From: CAYOZN01 sp964408455
Lineage (GTDB): Bacteria > Planctomycetota > Phycisphaerae > UBA1845 > UTPLA1
Direction of reading: 5' to 3'
DNA: 64,000 nucleotides
Assembly (NCBI GenBank): GCA_964408455.1
Contig: CAYOZN010000004.1
Span: 186,001-250,000 of the forward strand
Positions 9,105 to 18,905 of the stretch are shown one piece after another. Within the stretch, counting starts at the first letter, position 1; each line of letters starts with the position of its first letter. The notes under the pieces are model-generated. The model saw nothing but the letters and a program-made list of their open reading frames with translations, was not told where the DNA came from and made no database searches. A program made the translations under genes and the position numbers.

Positions 9105-10136
9105 TCAGCGGCGCGGGGGACATGCGCTCTTGCGCATCGTCATACGCACGGGATGGACCTCTTTCACCCGGCTTGCCTTGCCGTTGACCAGTTGGAACAG
9201 CGCCTCGCAGGCGCGCTGGCCCACTTCGAACAGCGGCGTGTGCACGGTGGTCAGCGGCGGATCGCAGAACTCCGCCAGGTGCATGTCGTCGCAGCCGATA
9301 ACGCTGACATCTTCGGGCACTCGCAGACCCATGCCCTTCAGGCCGGCGATGGCCCCGATTGCCATCTTGTCGTTGCCAGCGAGGATGCCGGTGATGGATG
9401 GCGTGTGCTCGAAAAGCCGTCGAGCCGCATCGGCTCCGCCCTCCTCCGTGTAAAGACCGTCCTCGACCCGCGTTTCAGGAAGGCTGATCCCCGCCGCCTT
9501 CAATCCTTCTGCAAAGCCGCGGCGCAGATCGGCCACCGTCTGCACCTCCGTCGCCCCGCGAATCAGGGCGATGTTGCGATGGCCCAGCCCCGTCAACAGC
9601 TCCGCCGCCAGCCGACCGGCCTGGCCGTAGTCGCACACGACGTGATTTAAGTCGATTTTCGGCAGGTAGTTGTTGACGATCAGGGCCGCGTGTTCGCCGC
9701 CGGCAAAGTCCTTCAGATACGCATCCCGGTTGGTCACGCCGACGAGGAGCACGCCGTCCACGTAATCGCGATAGAAAAGTTCGAGGTGCTGTTTTGTCGC
9801 AACATATTGCTCATGCGCGACTTCCAGAATGACCTTGTAGGCGTGCCGCGATGCCGTCTCCTGAATCGCACTGATGATCTCGCCAAAATAGGCGTCGGCA
9901 AATGCATGCCGCAGTTGTGGAACGATGACGCCAAAGAAGCCGGCTCGGCGGCTCTGAAGACCCTGTGCGAGGCGGCTGGGACGATAGCCGAGCCGCTCGG
10001 CCGCTCCCATGACGCGTTCGCGCGTTTGCTGGCTGATACGGCAGGTCCGGTTGTTCAGAATCAGCGAGACGGTGGTCAGCGATGCCTTGCTTTCCCTTGC
10101 CACGTCGCGAATGCTGACCGATTTGCGCTTTGCCAT
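9105..10136 (-). CDS. LacI/GalR-family transcriptional regulator
   Basis: 343 aa from ATG 10136 (MAKRKSVSIRDVARESKAS). An upstream in-frame extension to 10319 lacks family features and is rejected. Residues about 8-28 form the LacI helix-turn-helix (SIRDVARESKASLTTVSLIL), followed by the hinge region (GYRPSRLAQGL) and a periplasmic-binding-like effector domain (DGVLLVGVTNRDAY; ALIRGATEVQTVADLRRGF; GCDDMHLAEFCDPPLTTV). The gene lies directly upstream of the GH13-transporter run, and four LacI-type palindromes surround the locus. It is therefore the probable local regulator of starch use, and may autoregulate through the site at 10331. The effector sugar is unknown. Confidence 0.93.
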   Translation of the reverse strand: MAKRKSVSIRDVARESKASLTTVSLILNNRTCRISQQTRERVMGAAERLGYRPSRLAQGLQSRRAGFFGVIVPQLRHAFADAYFGEIISAIQETASRHAYKVILEVAHEQYVATKQHLELFYRDYVDGVLLVGVTNRDAYLKDFAGGEHAALIVNNYLPKIDLNHVVCDYGQAGRLAAELLTGLGHRNIALIRGATEVQTVADLRRGFAEGLKAAGISLPETRVEDGLYTEEGGADAARRLFEHTPSITGILAGNDKMAIGAIAGLKGMGLRVPEDVSVIGCDDMHLAEFCDPPLTTVHTPLFEVGQRACEALFQLVNGKASRVKEVHPVRMTMRKSACPPRR

Positions 10137-10330
10137 GGTTAAAATCGACTGGCTGGTCGCGGTTGAGCCATTCCTGGGCGGCCGATGGTCGCGGGGCCGT
10201 GCCCGCGGCATGATCGAGGGGAATAATACCGATAACGGCGTCGCGGCAGTACGAGCCCATTGCGGCAATAGCCCGGGGTCCTGCACGACAAAACGCCTGA
10301 ACGACCTGCAAGATAACATCAGAATGGGGC

Positions 10331-10348
10331 TAGTAAAAGGTTTTACCG
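10331..10348. promoter_or_regulatory. LacI-type operator between lacI and pseudopilin gene
   Basis: TAGTAAAAGGTTTTACCG is a strong palindrome (GTAAAA/TTTTAC arms). It sits 53 bp upstream of the plus-strand pseudopilin-like gene and 195 bp upstream of lacI, so it could control the starch-related plus-strand genes and lacI itself. Confidence 0.75.
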
Positions 10349-10400
10349 CCCGCTAGAATGACGGCGTCGAGACGACGGACTTACAAAGGATGTCGTGGCC

Positions 10401-11318
10401 ATGACTCCGAACCACTTGGGTACGAACTCGCGCGGGCCGGTCTTCCGCTTGCGTCGTTCCATGCGGCATGGCGCCCGCCGGACGGCAGACATCGGACGTC
10501 GCCGCGGCACCGGTTTCACGCTGATCGAGCTGCTGGTCGTCATCGCCATCATCTCCCTCCTGCTGTCGATCCTCCTGCCGGCCCTCTCCCGCGCACAACA
10601 AATTTCGAAGCGTACGGTCTGTGCCTCAAATCTGCGGCAGATCGGCCAGTCCTTCCTGCACTATGCCGGCGACAACGATGGCGGCTGGTTTCCGGCCAAG
10701 CCGAAGTTCAACGATCCGTACGCGAGCGTGGAACAACTGGCGACGGTGCAGCACCAGTCGGCCTTCCAATGGGGGCCGAACTTTGCCGGCCTGATACGCG
10801 ATGTGGTGGAACGCAAGCTGACGCGCGAGGGCGGCTCGTATCCAACCTATCTGCCGGAGACGAAAATCCTCCTGTGCCCCAGCGACCAGGGCAACAACGC
10901 ACCGCAGGCCTCATCGCCGCCCATCTGGTCGACCGCGAAAATTGAGAATTTCGAACAGTTGCCCAAGACCGCCGGCGAAGAGGCGCAGCTTCAAAAGTCG
11001 TTCATCAGCTATTTCTACGTGTCCCTGTGGCGGACCGATGATCGTGGCGACTTCATCCTGATGGCCGATCAGAGCAACCAGAATGACACCACGGTTCAGT
11101 CGTTCACGCGGCTGGAAAAGGACGACAACCACGGCCTGTACGGCATGAACATCCTGCTCGTCGACAGCCACGTCGAGTGGACGCCCGCGCGCAGCGGCAG
11201 CTTCGAGGACATGCAGCAGGTGTCGAGCCGATTCTGGGGCCCGATTGTCGCGTCGAAGCCGCGCTATCCAGGCACCAATGGCTCGAACCGAAGTTCAGAG
11301 GTTCAGACGATCGAATAG
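10401..11318 (+). CDS. Type II secretion pseudopilin-like protein with H-X9-DG motif
   Basis: 305 aa from ATG 10401 (SD AAAGGA at 10385-10390; GTG 10395 also possible). After a basic leader of about 37 residues comes the prepilin peptidase site and hydrophobic helix GFTLIELLVVIAIISLLLS. The C-terminal body has an H-X9-D-type signature (HGLYGMNILLVDSHVEW). Planctomycetes carry dozens of such proteins, often in operons with other exported or transport proteins; their role is largely unproven. Here a LacI-type operator lies just upstream and starch enzymes follow, so it may act in assembly or surface display for polysaccharide uptake. This is inference. It ends in TAG. Confidence 0.88.
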   Translation: MTPNHLGTNSRGPVFRLRRSMRHGARRTADIGRRRGTGFTLIELLVVIAIISLLLSILLPALSRAQQISKRTVCASNLRQIGQSFLHYAGDNDGGWFPAKPKFNDPYASVEQLATVQHQSAFQWGPNFAGLIRDVVERKLTREGGSYPTYLPETKILLCPSDQGNNAPQASSPPIWSTAKIENFEQLPKTAGEEAQLQKSFISYFYVSLWRTDDRGDFILMADQSNQNDTTVQSFTRLEKDDNHGLYGMNILLVDSHVEWTPARSGSFEDMQQVSSRFWGPIVASKPRYPGTNGSNRSSEVQTIE

Positions 11319-11552
11319 CGGACCATCCCCGCAGGGCCCGCACCAACATATTCCTGCGCACGGCGCGACCTGTCCCGCTCAGCGGCTTGGGGAAGGCAGG
11401 AACGCGCCGTTACAATAGCCGCATCTCGACTGACGCGGCGTATGCCCGTGCCGCCACCCGGCGACGGCACCTCGGCTCGATTCCGCCGGACTTCGAAATT
11501 CCCCCGGCCGCGAGTTTGAAAAACCACAAAGCTGTCACGGAGGTGGAAAGTG

Positions 11553-14500
11553 ATGCGTCTTTTGCGTGTCTCCGGCTGTTCGTTCACCGCCTGTGCGATC
11601 ATTTTTGCGTCGAGCCACAAGCCCGTGTCCGCAGGGCCCGGCGATTGTTCCGGGCTCCCCGCCGTCACCGGCACCGACATCCCCACCAAGTATGCCGGCA
11701 GCCCCAGCGCCGTGCAGGACAATCCCACCGGCTTCGGCGACGTGAGCCCGCCCAATCCGCAGCCCTCCGAAGGCAGCGAGCTCAATGAACTGTTCCTGTT
11801 GAACGACAACACCAATCTGTACATCGGCATCACCGGCAACACCCCGCGCACCGACGATCAGGAAAACACCGTCCTGGTGTTCATCGACACCGGCGACAAC
11901 GGCGGCACCGCGACGCTGAATACCTTCAGCGCGTCGACCTGCTGTGTCGCCCAGGAGACACCCGGCTGCGATGACGGCCCCTGTCAGACCTGCGTCTGCG
12001 GCATCGATCCGCTTTGCTGCGATGCCGGCGGCGCCTGGGATCAGCCCTGCGTCGACCTCGCCTTCACCGACTGCGCCGGCACGTGCCCCTGCGCCGGCAC
12101 GGATGCGTCGGCCGCCCTGCGCAACGTGCACGGCGTCACGCTCGATTTCGCCCCCGAATACGTCATCGCCATCTGGAACGTCGAGGGCGTACAGAATGGC
12201 CGCCTCATCGATTTGCGCGATCCCGCCCCACAGACCGGAACCGTGTTGACCGAGGGCGTGCACTTAGCCGTCAACAACGACAATCTGGAAGGCGTCAATG
12301 ACGAACCGGCCAATGATCCCGGCCTGCAAACCGAAAACGCCCAGTCCGCGGTGACCGGCGTCGAACTCGCAATCGAACTTGCGGATCTGGGGCTGACCAG
12401 TTCCAGCACCATCACGCTTCAGGCCTTCATCGCAAGCAACTCGGGTTTCATCTCCAACCAGTCCCTCCCACCGCTGAATCCCACCAACCTTGGCAACGGC
12501 GGGGGCGTGAGCTGCGTCGGCAATCACAGCCCGCTGGCCGAGCCGCCCAACGTGATTGACTTTTCAGACGACAACGCGTGGCCGGGTTTGCAGAGCCTTC
12601 AGTTCGGTCTCAGCAGCCCGGGTTCCGCGCCGGCCGGCACCCTCGACGGCGTCCTGAAACAGACCGATATCGACGGCAACATCATCGCCAACGACTACGG
12701 CCCGCCTGTCTCCATCCAGAATAATTTCACCTGCTTTGCCGATGCGCGGCCCTTCGAGCCCGTCGCATCAAACGGCAGCGAGATTAACCAGCTCTGGGTG
12801 CGAAACGATGCAAGCAAGCTCTACATCGGCGTCACCGGCAACATCCCGTCGGCCGAGGCCGATCGCAACACGATCATCGTCTTTATCGATGTAGGCGATT
12901 TCGGTTCCAATGTACTCAACACGCTCAGCCATACCGACAATGATCAGTTGCCGCTGTTCAACATGAACGGCGTCACATTCGACGATGGCTTTGCCCCGGC
13001 CTGGGCTGCCATGTACTGGCGCGGCAACAACCAGCATAACGGGCTGTTGCAGGCGACCGAGTTCTCGGGCGTGAAGTTTCCGCTCTCATTCCGCATCGAC
13101 TCGTCAGATCACACCGATCCGGGGTTGAATGCCTTCTCAGCCGATCTCAGCAATCTCGAGGGCATCACCGGCATCATCGGCGACGATCCCATCCGGCAGG
13201 AGGACCTGGCAGCGACGGCTGACAGCGGCGTCGTCTTTTCCCTGAGCCTGAGCGATCTGGCGGCCTCGCCTTTCAGTACGATTCGCGTCTCCGCCTGCAT
13301 CGTGAGCGCGAGCGGATTCATCAGTAACCAGTTCCTGCCGCCGCTGAATCCGACCAATCCGGTTCCGGAGCAGGAGACGGTGAACGTCACCGGCGCCCCC
13401 CTTCCGCTCGCGATTCCCGACGATGCCACGCCCGCGGCAGATAGCCGCCTCGTGGACCTCGCCGGCCCCATCGATCGCGTGACCGATCTCAACGTCGGCG
13501 TGAACATCACCCATCCCGACATCAGCCAGCTCTCGATCTCGCTGCGTCACGAGGAGTCGGCGCGCGAAGTGCTGCTGCTCGAGGAGGGCACGGCCGTCGG
13601 ATCAAACCTGAACATCGTCTTCGACAGCGAAGGTGCGCCCGGCGTGCAGCCAGCCGAGTCCCTGCTCACCTTCAACGATGTCGATCCCAACGCCACGTGG
13701 ACCCTGACGGTCACGGACACAGTGAGCGGCGTCACCGGCACGCTGAATTCCTGGTCGCTCGCGATCACCGAGTACTCCGGCGGCACCGTGGCCTGCATCG
13801 GCAATCATGCGCCCGCCGCCGACCCGCCCAACATCGTCGATCTGGAAAACTTCCCCGGCGACCAGTTCCTGTCGGTTGCACTCAACCCCGGTTCCGGCGC
13901 GCCGCTCGCATTCAACGCACAGAACATTCCGTCCGCATTCCTGCCCGCCGCCCCGCTGGCCACGCAGAATAATTTCTCGTGCTTCGGCGACTCGGTCGCG
14001 GTTCCGCCGGCCAATCCGCCGGGTTCGGAACTCGATCGACTGTTCGTGAAAAACACGAACGATCGGCTGAAGATCGCGGTGACCGGCAACCTGGAAAACA
14101 ACCAGAATGCCTGCATCCTGCTTCTGGATACCAACGCGGGAACCGGCAACCAGACCATTGCAGGCATCACTCCGCCGCCGGGCCCGCTGGGCGGCAATGG
14201 TGGCAGCGAACCGGGGCTGAACGGCCTGTCGCTCGATACCGGCTTCCGGCCCGATTATGGCCTGTTGATTCAGCGCAATGATCCCTCGGCGCCGGCGGAC
14301 ATGTTCACGATCTATCTGACCAATCTGAACACCAATTTCACGCGCACGATCGGTCGAACCGCCCGCAACAGCGACAGCGGAGAGCTGCTGCCGCCGGTGG
14401 CCAATGGCAACGGCAGCGAAATCAACCGGTTGTTTGTGCGCAATGACCTCAACAACCTGTACGTGGGCCTTACGGGCAATCTCGAGGGCAATGGCAACGT

Positions 14501-15743
14501 GGTGTTCCTGTTCCTCGACACGGTGCCGGCCCAGGGCAGCAGCGTCTTTGCCACCAACATCCCCGGCTTCCCGGGCGAGTTGACATCGATCAATGGCGAC
14601 GCGCTTGATCTGGACAACGAGGCCGACTACGCGATCATCCTTCGTCGGCCGGGCGGCAATGCCTCGGCGCAACTGGTGGACCTGGTTAACACCTCACCAG
14701 TCAGCATCATCGATCTGACGCTTCAGTCGAGTGTGGGCGCCAACGTCTTTGCCGTGGATAACTCCAACGGAACGGGCGTCAACTCAAACTCCGCCGACGA
14801 CACGGCCGACGACGATACCGACGGATTGACCAATCAGGTCGAGAATGCGGCCCTGGCGGTGTCGGGCTTTGTGTTTTCGCTGTCGCGGGCCGACATCGGC
14901 GCACCGTTGGACGGCAGCCAGATCAGGCTGACCGCGGGTGTCTGTTCGAACAGCGGGTTCTGGAGCAACCAGGTGCTGCCGGGCCTCGGCGGCGGTGTGC
15001 CCAACCTGGGCAACACGTTCAACCTGCCCGCAAATGCCAACAGCCAGACAGCCACTTACAGCGTGGCGATGAACGCCCAGTACTTCACACCGGTGACGTT
15101 CGACGGCTCCAACATCCCGTCGCAGATCGGTGGAACCCCGCTCGCCACGCAGAACAACTACACCGAGTTCGGCGACGTGACGCTGCCGCCCAACGCCGGC
15201 AATACCAACTGCATGCAGGTCGCCTTCAACGACAGCAACCTGACCGGCGTCACCAACGCGCTTTGCACCCCCGGCAGCAACACCATCGGCGATCCGCTGC
15301 TTGCGGAAACCGGAATTGAGTTCGACATTCCGCTCGTCGATCTGGGCCTGCCCAACGTCGACTCCGGCGGCGATGGTCTGCCAGTGAGAATGCTGGCGCT
15401 GGTCACCGGACAATTCGGCTACCTGTCCAACCAGTTCCTGCCGCCACTGGGCACCGGAGCTCACGGTAATCTCGGCAACGCCACCGGCGTGAACCTCGGC
15501 GACAATCTGCTATTCCCCGGCAACCAGTTCCTGAGTTACACGCTCGCCCCGCAGACGTGCGGCAACAATCCGGCGGATATCGACGGCGACGACGACGTCG
15601 ACGAAGACGATATCACCGCGTTTGTCGGCGTGCTGATTGGCACGAATACAAACGTGTGCCCGCTTCTGAAGTCTGACGTGAACGGTGACACATTCACCGA
15701 CGGTCGCGACGTGCCTGCGCTGGTGGGCATCCTGCTGCCATGA
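11553..15743 (+). CDS. Large secreted modular repeat protein with P-domain, Cys-rich segment and dockerin
   Basis: 1396 aa from ATG 11553 (SD GGAGGTGG), with a signal peptide. At least four related modules recur, each with QNNxTxFGD, a (L/R)(Y/K)IGxTGN strand (near 11816, 12819, 14066, 14456) and a SNQxLPPL closing motif; a fifth near 15090-15450 lacks its middle. A Cys-rich insertion (CVCGIDPLCCDAGG, WDQPC) lies near 11940-12110. A proprotein-convertase P-like domain lies near 13380-13790 (DISQLSISLRHE ... LNSWSLAITEY). The C-terminus is dockerin-like (DIDGDDDVDEDDITAFVG ... DVNGDTFTDGRDVPALV). It precedes the dockerin alpha-amylase and may be a surface carbohydrate-binding or structural partner. 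No catalytic motif is recognised. Confidence 0.85.
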   Translation: MRLLRVSGCSFTACAIIFASSHKPVSAGPGDCSGLPAVTGTDIPTKYAGSPSAVQDNPTGFGDVSPPNPQPSEGSELNELFLLNDNTNLYIGITGNTPRTDDQENTVLVFIDTGDNGGTATLNTFSASTCCVAQETPGCDDGPCQTCVCGIDPLCCDAGGAWDQPCVDLAFTDCAGTCPCAGTDASAALRNVHGVTLDFAPEYVIAIWNVEGVQNGRLIDLRDPAPQTGTVLTEGVHLAVNNDNLEGVNDEPANDPGLQTENAQSAVTGVELAIELADLGLTSSSTITLQAFIASNSGFISNQSLPPLNPTNLGNGGGVSCVGNHSPLAEPPNVIDFSDDNAWPGLQSLQFGLSSPGSAPAGTLDGVLKQTDIDGNIIANDYGPPVSIQNNFTCFADARPFEPVASNGSEINQLWVRNDASKLYIGVTGNIPSAEADRNTIIVFIDVGDFGSNVLNTLSHTDNDQLPLFNMNGVTFDDGFAPAWAAMYWRGNNQHNGLLQATEFSGVKFPLSFRIDSSDHTDPGLNAFSADLSNLEGITGIIGDDPIRQEDLAATADSGVVFSLSLSDLAASPFSTIRVSACIVSASGFISNQFLPPLNPTNPVPEQETVNVTGAPLPLAIPDDATPAADSRLVDLAGPIDRVTDLNVGVNITHPDISQLSISLRHEESAREVLLLEEGTAVGSNLNIVFDSEGAPGVQPAESLLTFNDVDPNATWTLTVTDTVSGVTGTLNSWSLAITEYSGGTVACIGNHAPAADPPNIVDLENFPGDQFLSVALNPGSGAPLAFNAQNIPSAFLPAAPLATQNNFSCFGDSVAVPPANPPGSELDRLFVKNTNDRLKIAVTGNLENNQNACILLLDTNAGTGNQTIAGITPPPGPLGGNGGSEPGLNGLSLDTGFRPDYGLLIQRNDPSAPADMFTIYLTNLNTNFTRTIGRTARNSDSGELLPPVANGNGSEINRLFVRNDLNNLYVGLTGNLEGNGNVVFLFLDTVPAQGSSVFATNIPGFPGELTSINGDALDLDNEADYAIILRRPGGNASAQLVDLVNTSPVSIIDLTLQSSVGANVFAVDNSNGTGVNSNSADDTADDDTDGLTNQVENAALAVSGFVFSLSRADIGAPLDGSQIRLTAGVCSNSGFWSNQVLPGLGGGVPNLGNTFNLPANANSQTATYSVAMNAQYFTPVTFDGSNIPSQIGGTPLATQNNYTEFGDVTLPPNAGNTNCMQVAFNDSNLTGVTNALCTPGSNTIGDPLLAETGIEFDIPLVDLGLPNVDSGGDGLPVRMLALVTGQFGYLSNQFLPPLGTGAHGNLGNATGVNLGDNLLFPGNQFLSYTLAPQTCGNNPADIDGDDDVDEDDITAFVGVLIGTNTNVCPLLKSDVNGDTFTDGRDVPALVGILLP

Positions 15744-15811
15744 TGACTCGGCGGCAGTTCAACACACGTGGCTCAGGCGTTCCGCAGCGCCATGAGGAGA
15801 TTTGTGGCATC

Positions 15812-18541
15812 ATGAGACTTGTGTGCGCTGCCATGGTCGTCGCATTGGCGCTGTCTTCGGCCGCCCCGGCCGCAGCCGACGTGACGATCATTCAATACTT
15901 CGAATCCAAATGGGATTCGATCCGTTATCGCATGCCCGATATCTTCATGGCCGGTTACGACGGCACCTGGCTGCCGCCGCCGCAGCGGTCGGCCGCCGGC
16001 GTCAATGGCATCGGCTACGACCTGTTCGACCGGTTCGATCTGGGGACCGACGCCAATCCGACGCGCTACGGCAGCGAATCGGGGCTGCGTCTGCTCGTCG
16101 AGCAGTACCATCGCGCTTCTGCCCATGTATACGTCGACTGGCTGATGAATCACAACGCCGCCTGGGACAACACGTCCGGTGGCGATCCATTCCTGAACAA
16201 CGGCCAATCATTCATCCAGAATGGCGGCTATCCCGGCTTCGCCCTCAGCTATTCGCACGACGCCTACGGCGACTTCAATGCCTACACCAATCCCTGCCCG
16301 CAATCGACCAATCCGGGCAGCGGCTGCTACGACCTCTTCAACGGCCGGTTGCTGGGGCTGATCGACATCGACGTGTCCCACGGCGGCGCCGGATACGAGT
16401 GGATTCGCCATCCTGTCGCCGCCGATCCCGACAATATTCCCATGCCGCCGACCGCGATTCGTAATCTGCCCAATGCCGCCAACGCCCGGCTCTATCCCGA
16501 CCGCGATCTGCCGGGCTATTCCCCGGTAAATCCCGGCACCAGCCGCAATCCCGGCCCCCCGCAGTACACCTTCTATCCATACAATGCCATCGATCCGGCA
16601 CTTGGCGACGCCGAGCCCGAGAGCGCCACCTTTCTGTTGCTGCGGGCCACGCAATACTACCTGGAGGTGCTCGGCGTCGACGGCTTCCGTCTCGACGCCG
16701 CTAAGCACATGCCCACCTGGTTCTGGGACAACCTCTGGGACGCGTCGGTGCACAACCGCTGGATCGATTTCGACGGCAACGCGAAGATTCCCTACTCCTT
16801 TTCCGAGTCCGTCGAAAGCAACGGCAACATGGTGAACTGGGTGCGCAAGCCCGGCGAGAACGGCGGGCCCGGCTGGCCGGCGGTCGGCTGGGAGTTCGGC
16901 AATCGCGACGCCCTCGACTTGAACGAGGCGGGCCAGCTTCGCGACATCATCGGCGCCGCCGGCGGCGGTCACTGGGACAACGTGCTGGGTGCGTCAGTGG
17001 ACAATATCGACGGTTTCAACAACGGTACCATCGGCGTCCACCACGTGACCAGCCATGACAACAGCTTCCCCAATGAAGACATCACGGCCCAGGCCTACGT
17101 GCTGATGCGTACCGGGCCCTGCGTGGTCTATCACAATGCCCTGGAGTTCGGTGCCGGAGACTTCCCCCGGCCCGACAGCCGCAAGGACGCCATCGGCCTT
17201 GGCAGCAGCCACATCACGACTCTCGTGCGGCTGCGACACCAGTACGGACGCGGCTTCTTCATCCCGCTCAATGCGAACCGCGCCGACGTCATGGTCTTCA
17301 CCCGGCGCAGCCCCGGCAGCGAGGACAACGTCCTGGTGGCCGTCAACGACAGCCACGCCAATGGCATCAACACCCTGAACGTCACGACGGCCTTTCCCCA
17401 GGGCACGCGCCTGCACGAACAGACCGGCAATGCGGCCGATCCGGTGGTGGATCCGCTCAACGCCATCCCCGAAACAATAATCGTCGGGGCCGCCGGCGCA
17501 ATCAACAACCTGGCGGTACCGCGCCAGCGCAACAGCAATGGCACCTTCCACGGCCGCGGCTACGTCGTCTACGGCCCCGCCGTGCCGACCGGCACGCTGT
17601 CCATCGCCAATGCCACGACGACTGTCGCGCCGCCGGATACGCCCGGCACGCCCGATCCTGTGCAGCGCGTCAATCCGGTCACCATCGTTACGTCCCCGAC
17701 ATTCGACATTCTGCTCCAGACCGAGCATACCGATCCCCTCGATCCGGACACCGACGACCTGGCCGTCTTCCGGATCGACTCCGGCTTCGCCGACGACAAC
17801 GGCAACGGTGGTGTCGATTACTTGACACTGGGCGAGCCGCTGTACGGGTTTGAGGACTTCCTGACGGAAAACTCGCCTCGCTTTACCGGCGGGAGCGGTG
17901 CCTATCGCCAGACGATCGACGCCGCGGCCCTCGGCGAGGGCTATCACTACATCACCGTCCGCGCTTTTCGCCATCGCCCCGCCGGCACGCAACCACTGTT
18001 CGGAGAGTTCCGCATCGTCATCTATGTGGACCTGGCGGAGCCGGATTTCGACCTGGTTGCCCCCGGCGACACTTGCGACGGCGACATCACGTCGCTGCCG
18101 GTGAACTTCGTGGTCAAGGCGACCGAGACTTCGGTCGACCGCGTCCACATCTTCGTCGACTTCCAGGAAGGCACCGACCTGGTCGCCAAGGCCCTCCAGG
18201 GCATCGCCCGGGCCACGCGAAACTTCGATACCTTCACGCTGACGCGTGGCAGCCTTCTCGCGGGCAATCATCGAGTCGATGTGGTCGCCTTCGAAACGCT
18301 GCCCAACGGAACGACGCGCGTCGCCCAGAAGGCCTACACCGGCATCCAGTCGATCAGCGGAAACAGCGGGCCCGGCGACGTGAACCACGACGGGCAAGTC
18401 AACCAGAATGATATCGCCGCATTCCTGTTCTGGATCCTCGCCGATCTGGAGACATTCGAGCCGGCGGCGGACATGAACTGCGATGGGGCCCTGAACGGGG
18501 CCGATATCCAGCCGTTCGTGGATGTGATTCTCGGCCCATGA
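15812..18541 (+). CDS. Secreted GH13 alpha-amylase with C-terminal dockerin
   Basis: 909 aa from ATG 15812 (SD GAGGAGA at 15794-15800). An in-frame ATG at 15740 would put 24 non-signal residues in front of a clear signal peptide (MRLVCAAMVVALALSSAAPAAA). The catalytic barrel begins VTIIQYFESKWD. Predicted catalytic residues are Asp295 (DGFRLDAAKH), Glu332 (YSFSESVE) and Asp416 (VTSHDN). Ig-like or linker domains follow, then a dockerin-like tail (GDVNHDGQVNQNDIAAFLFW ... DMNCDGALNGADIQPFV). The enzyme should cut starch outside the cell, upstream of the maltodextrin transporter. It lies 68 bp after the modular dockerin protein and is probably co-transcribed with it. Confidence 0.93.
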   Translation: MRLVCAAMVVALALSSAAPAAADVTIIQYFESKWDSIRYRMPDIFMAGYDGTWLPPPQRSAAGVNGIGYDLFDRFDLGTDANPTRYGSESGLRLLVEQYHRASAHVYVDWLMNHNAAWDNTSGGDPFLNNGQSFIQNGGYPGFALSYSHDAYGDFNAYTNPCPQSTNPGSGCYDLFNGRLLGLIDIDVSHGGAGYEWIRHPVAADPDNIPMPPTAIRNLPNAANARLYPDRDLPGYSPVNPGTSRNPGPPQYTFYPYNAIDPALGDAEPESATFLLLRATQYYLEVLGVDGFRLDAAKHMPTWFWDNLWDASVHNRWIDFDGNAKIPYSFSESVESNGNMVNWVRKPGENGGPGWPAVGWEFGNRDALDLNEAGQLRDIIGAAGGGHWDNVLGASVDNIDGFNNGTIGVHHVTSHDNSFPNEDITAQAYVLMRTGPCVVYHNALEFGAGDFPRPDSRKDAIGLGSSHITTLVRLRHQYGRGFFIPLNANRADVMVFTRRSPGSEDNVLVAVNDSHANGINTLNVTTAFPQGTRLHEQTGNAADPVVDPLNAIPETIIVGAAGAINNLAVPRQRNSNGTFHGRGYVVYGPAVPTGTLSIANATTTVAPPDTPGTPDPVQRVNPVTIVTSPTFDILLQTEHTDPLDPDTDDLAVFRIDSGFADDNGNGGVDYLTLGEPLYGFEDFLTENSPRFTGGSGAYRQTIDAAALGEGYHYITVRAFRHRPAGTQPLFGEFRIVIYVDLAEPDFDLVAPGDTCDGDITSLPVNFVVKATETSVDRVHIFVDFQEGTDLVAKALQGIARATRNFDTFTLTRGSLLAGNHRVDVVAFETLPNGTTRVAQKAYTGIQSISGNSGPGDVNHDGQVNQNDIAAFLFWILADLETFEPAADMNCDGALNGADIQPFVDVILGP

Positions 18542-18740
18542 GTCGGCCCTTCCGGTCTCCGGATTTGGCAGCACGGAACCTCCTGCGGGAGCAGAGGATC
18601 GACTTGCCGGAGTCCGGCTACAGGCGCGAGAGGATGCCCCCGCGCACATGGCAGTGAGGAAAAATCCGCGGGCGGTTGACGGCCCTGAAAACCAGCCACT
18701 TCCGCCGGCGATGAAATGCTTGTATTCCGCAATACAGTCG

Positions 18741-18758
18741 CGGTAAAATGTTTTTGCA
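18741..18758. promoter_or_regulatory. LacI-type operator upstream of PEP-CTERM gene (weaker match)
   Basis: CGGTAAAATGTTTTTGCA keeps the GGTAAAA half-site and the TTTT run but has a degenerate right arm. It lies within the 364-bp gap between the amylase and the PEP-CTERM gene, 147 bp upstream of the latter. No gene was seen in the rest of that gap (18542-18905). Confidence 0.55.
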
Positions 18759-18905
18759 GAAGGAAAGAAGCGCCCCTGGATCAATTCACGCCGGTCGCTC
18801 GACCGGATCCAACGCGCTTCCGGGCTCGCGTCAGCGAACTGATCGCGCCGATCTCGATCGGCGGGCGCTGGGCATCCGAGTACGCAGGTATCAAGGAGAC
18901 TGGAA

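Noticed and set aside
9065..10319. Extended N-termini for the GH13 (to 9064) and LacI (to 10319) genes
   Set aside because: They would run across an operator (GH13) or add sequence with no family features (LacI); the shorter starts fit a signal peptide and the helix-turn-helix respectively.
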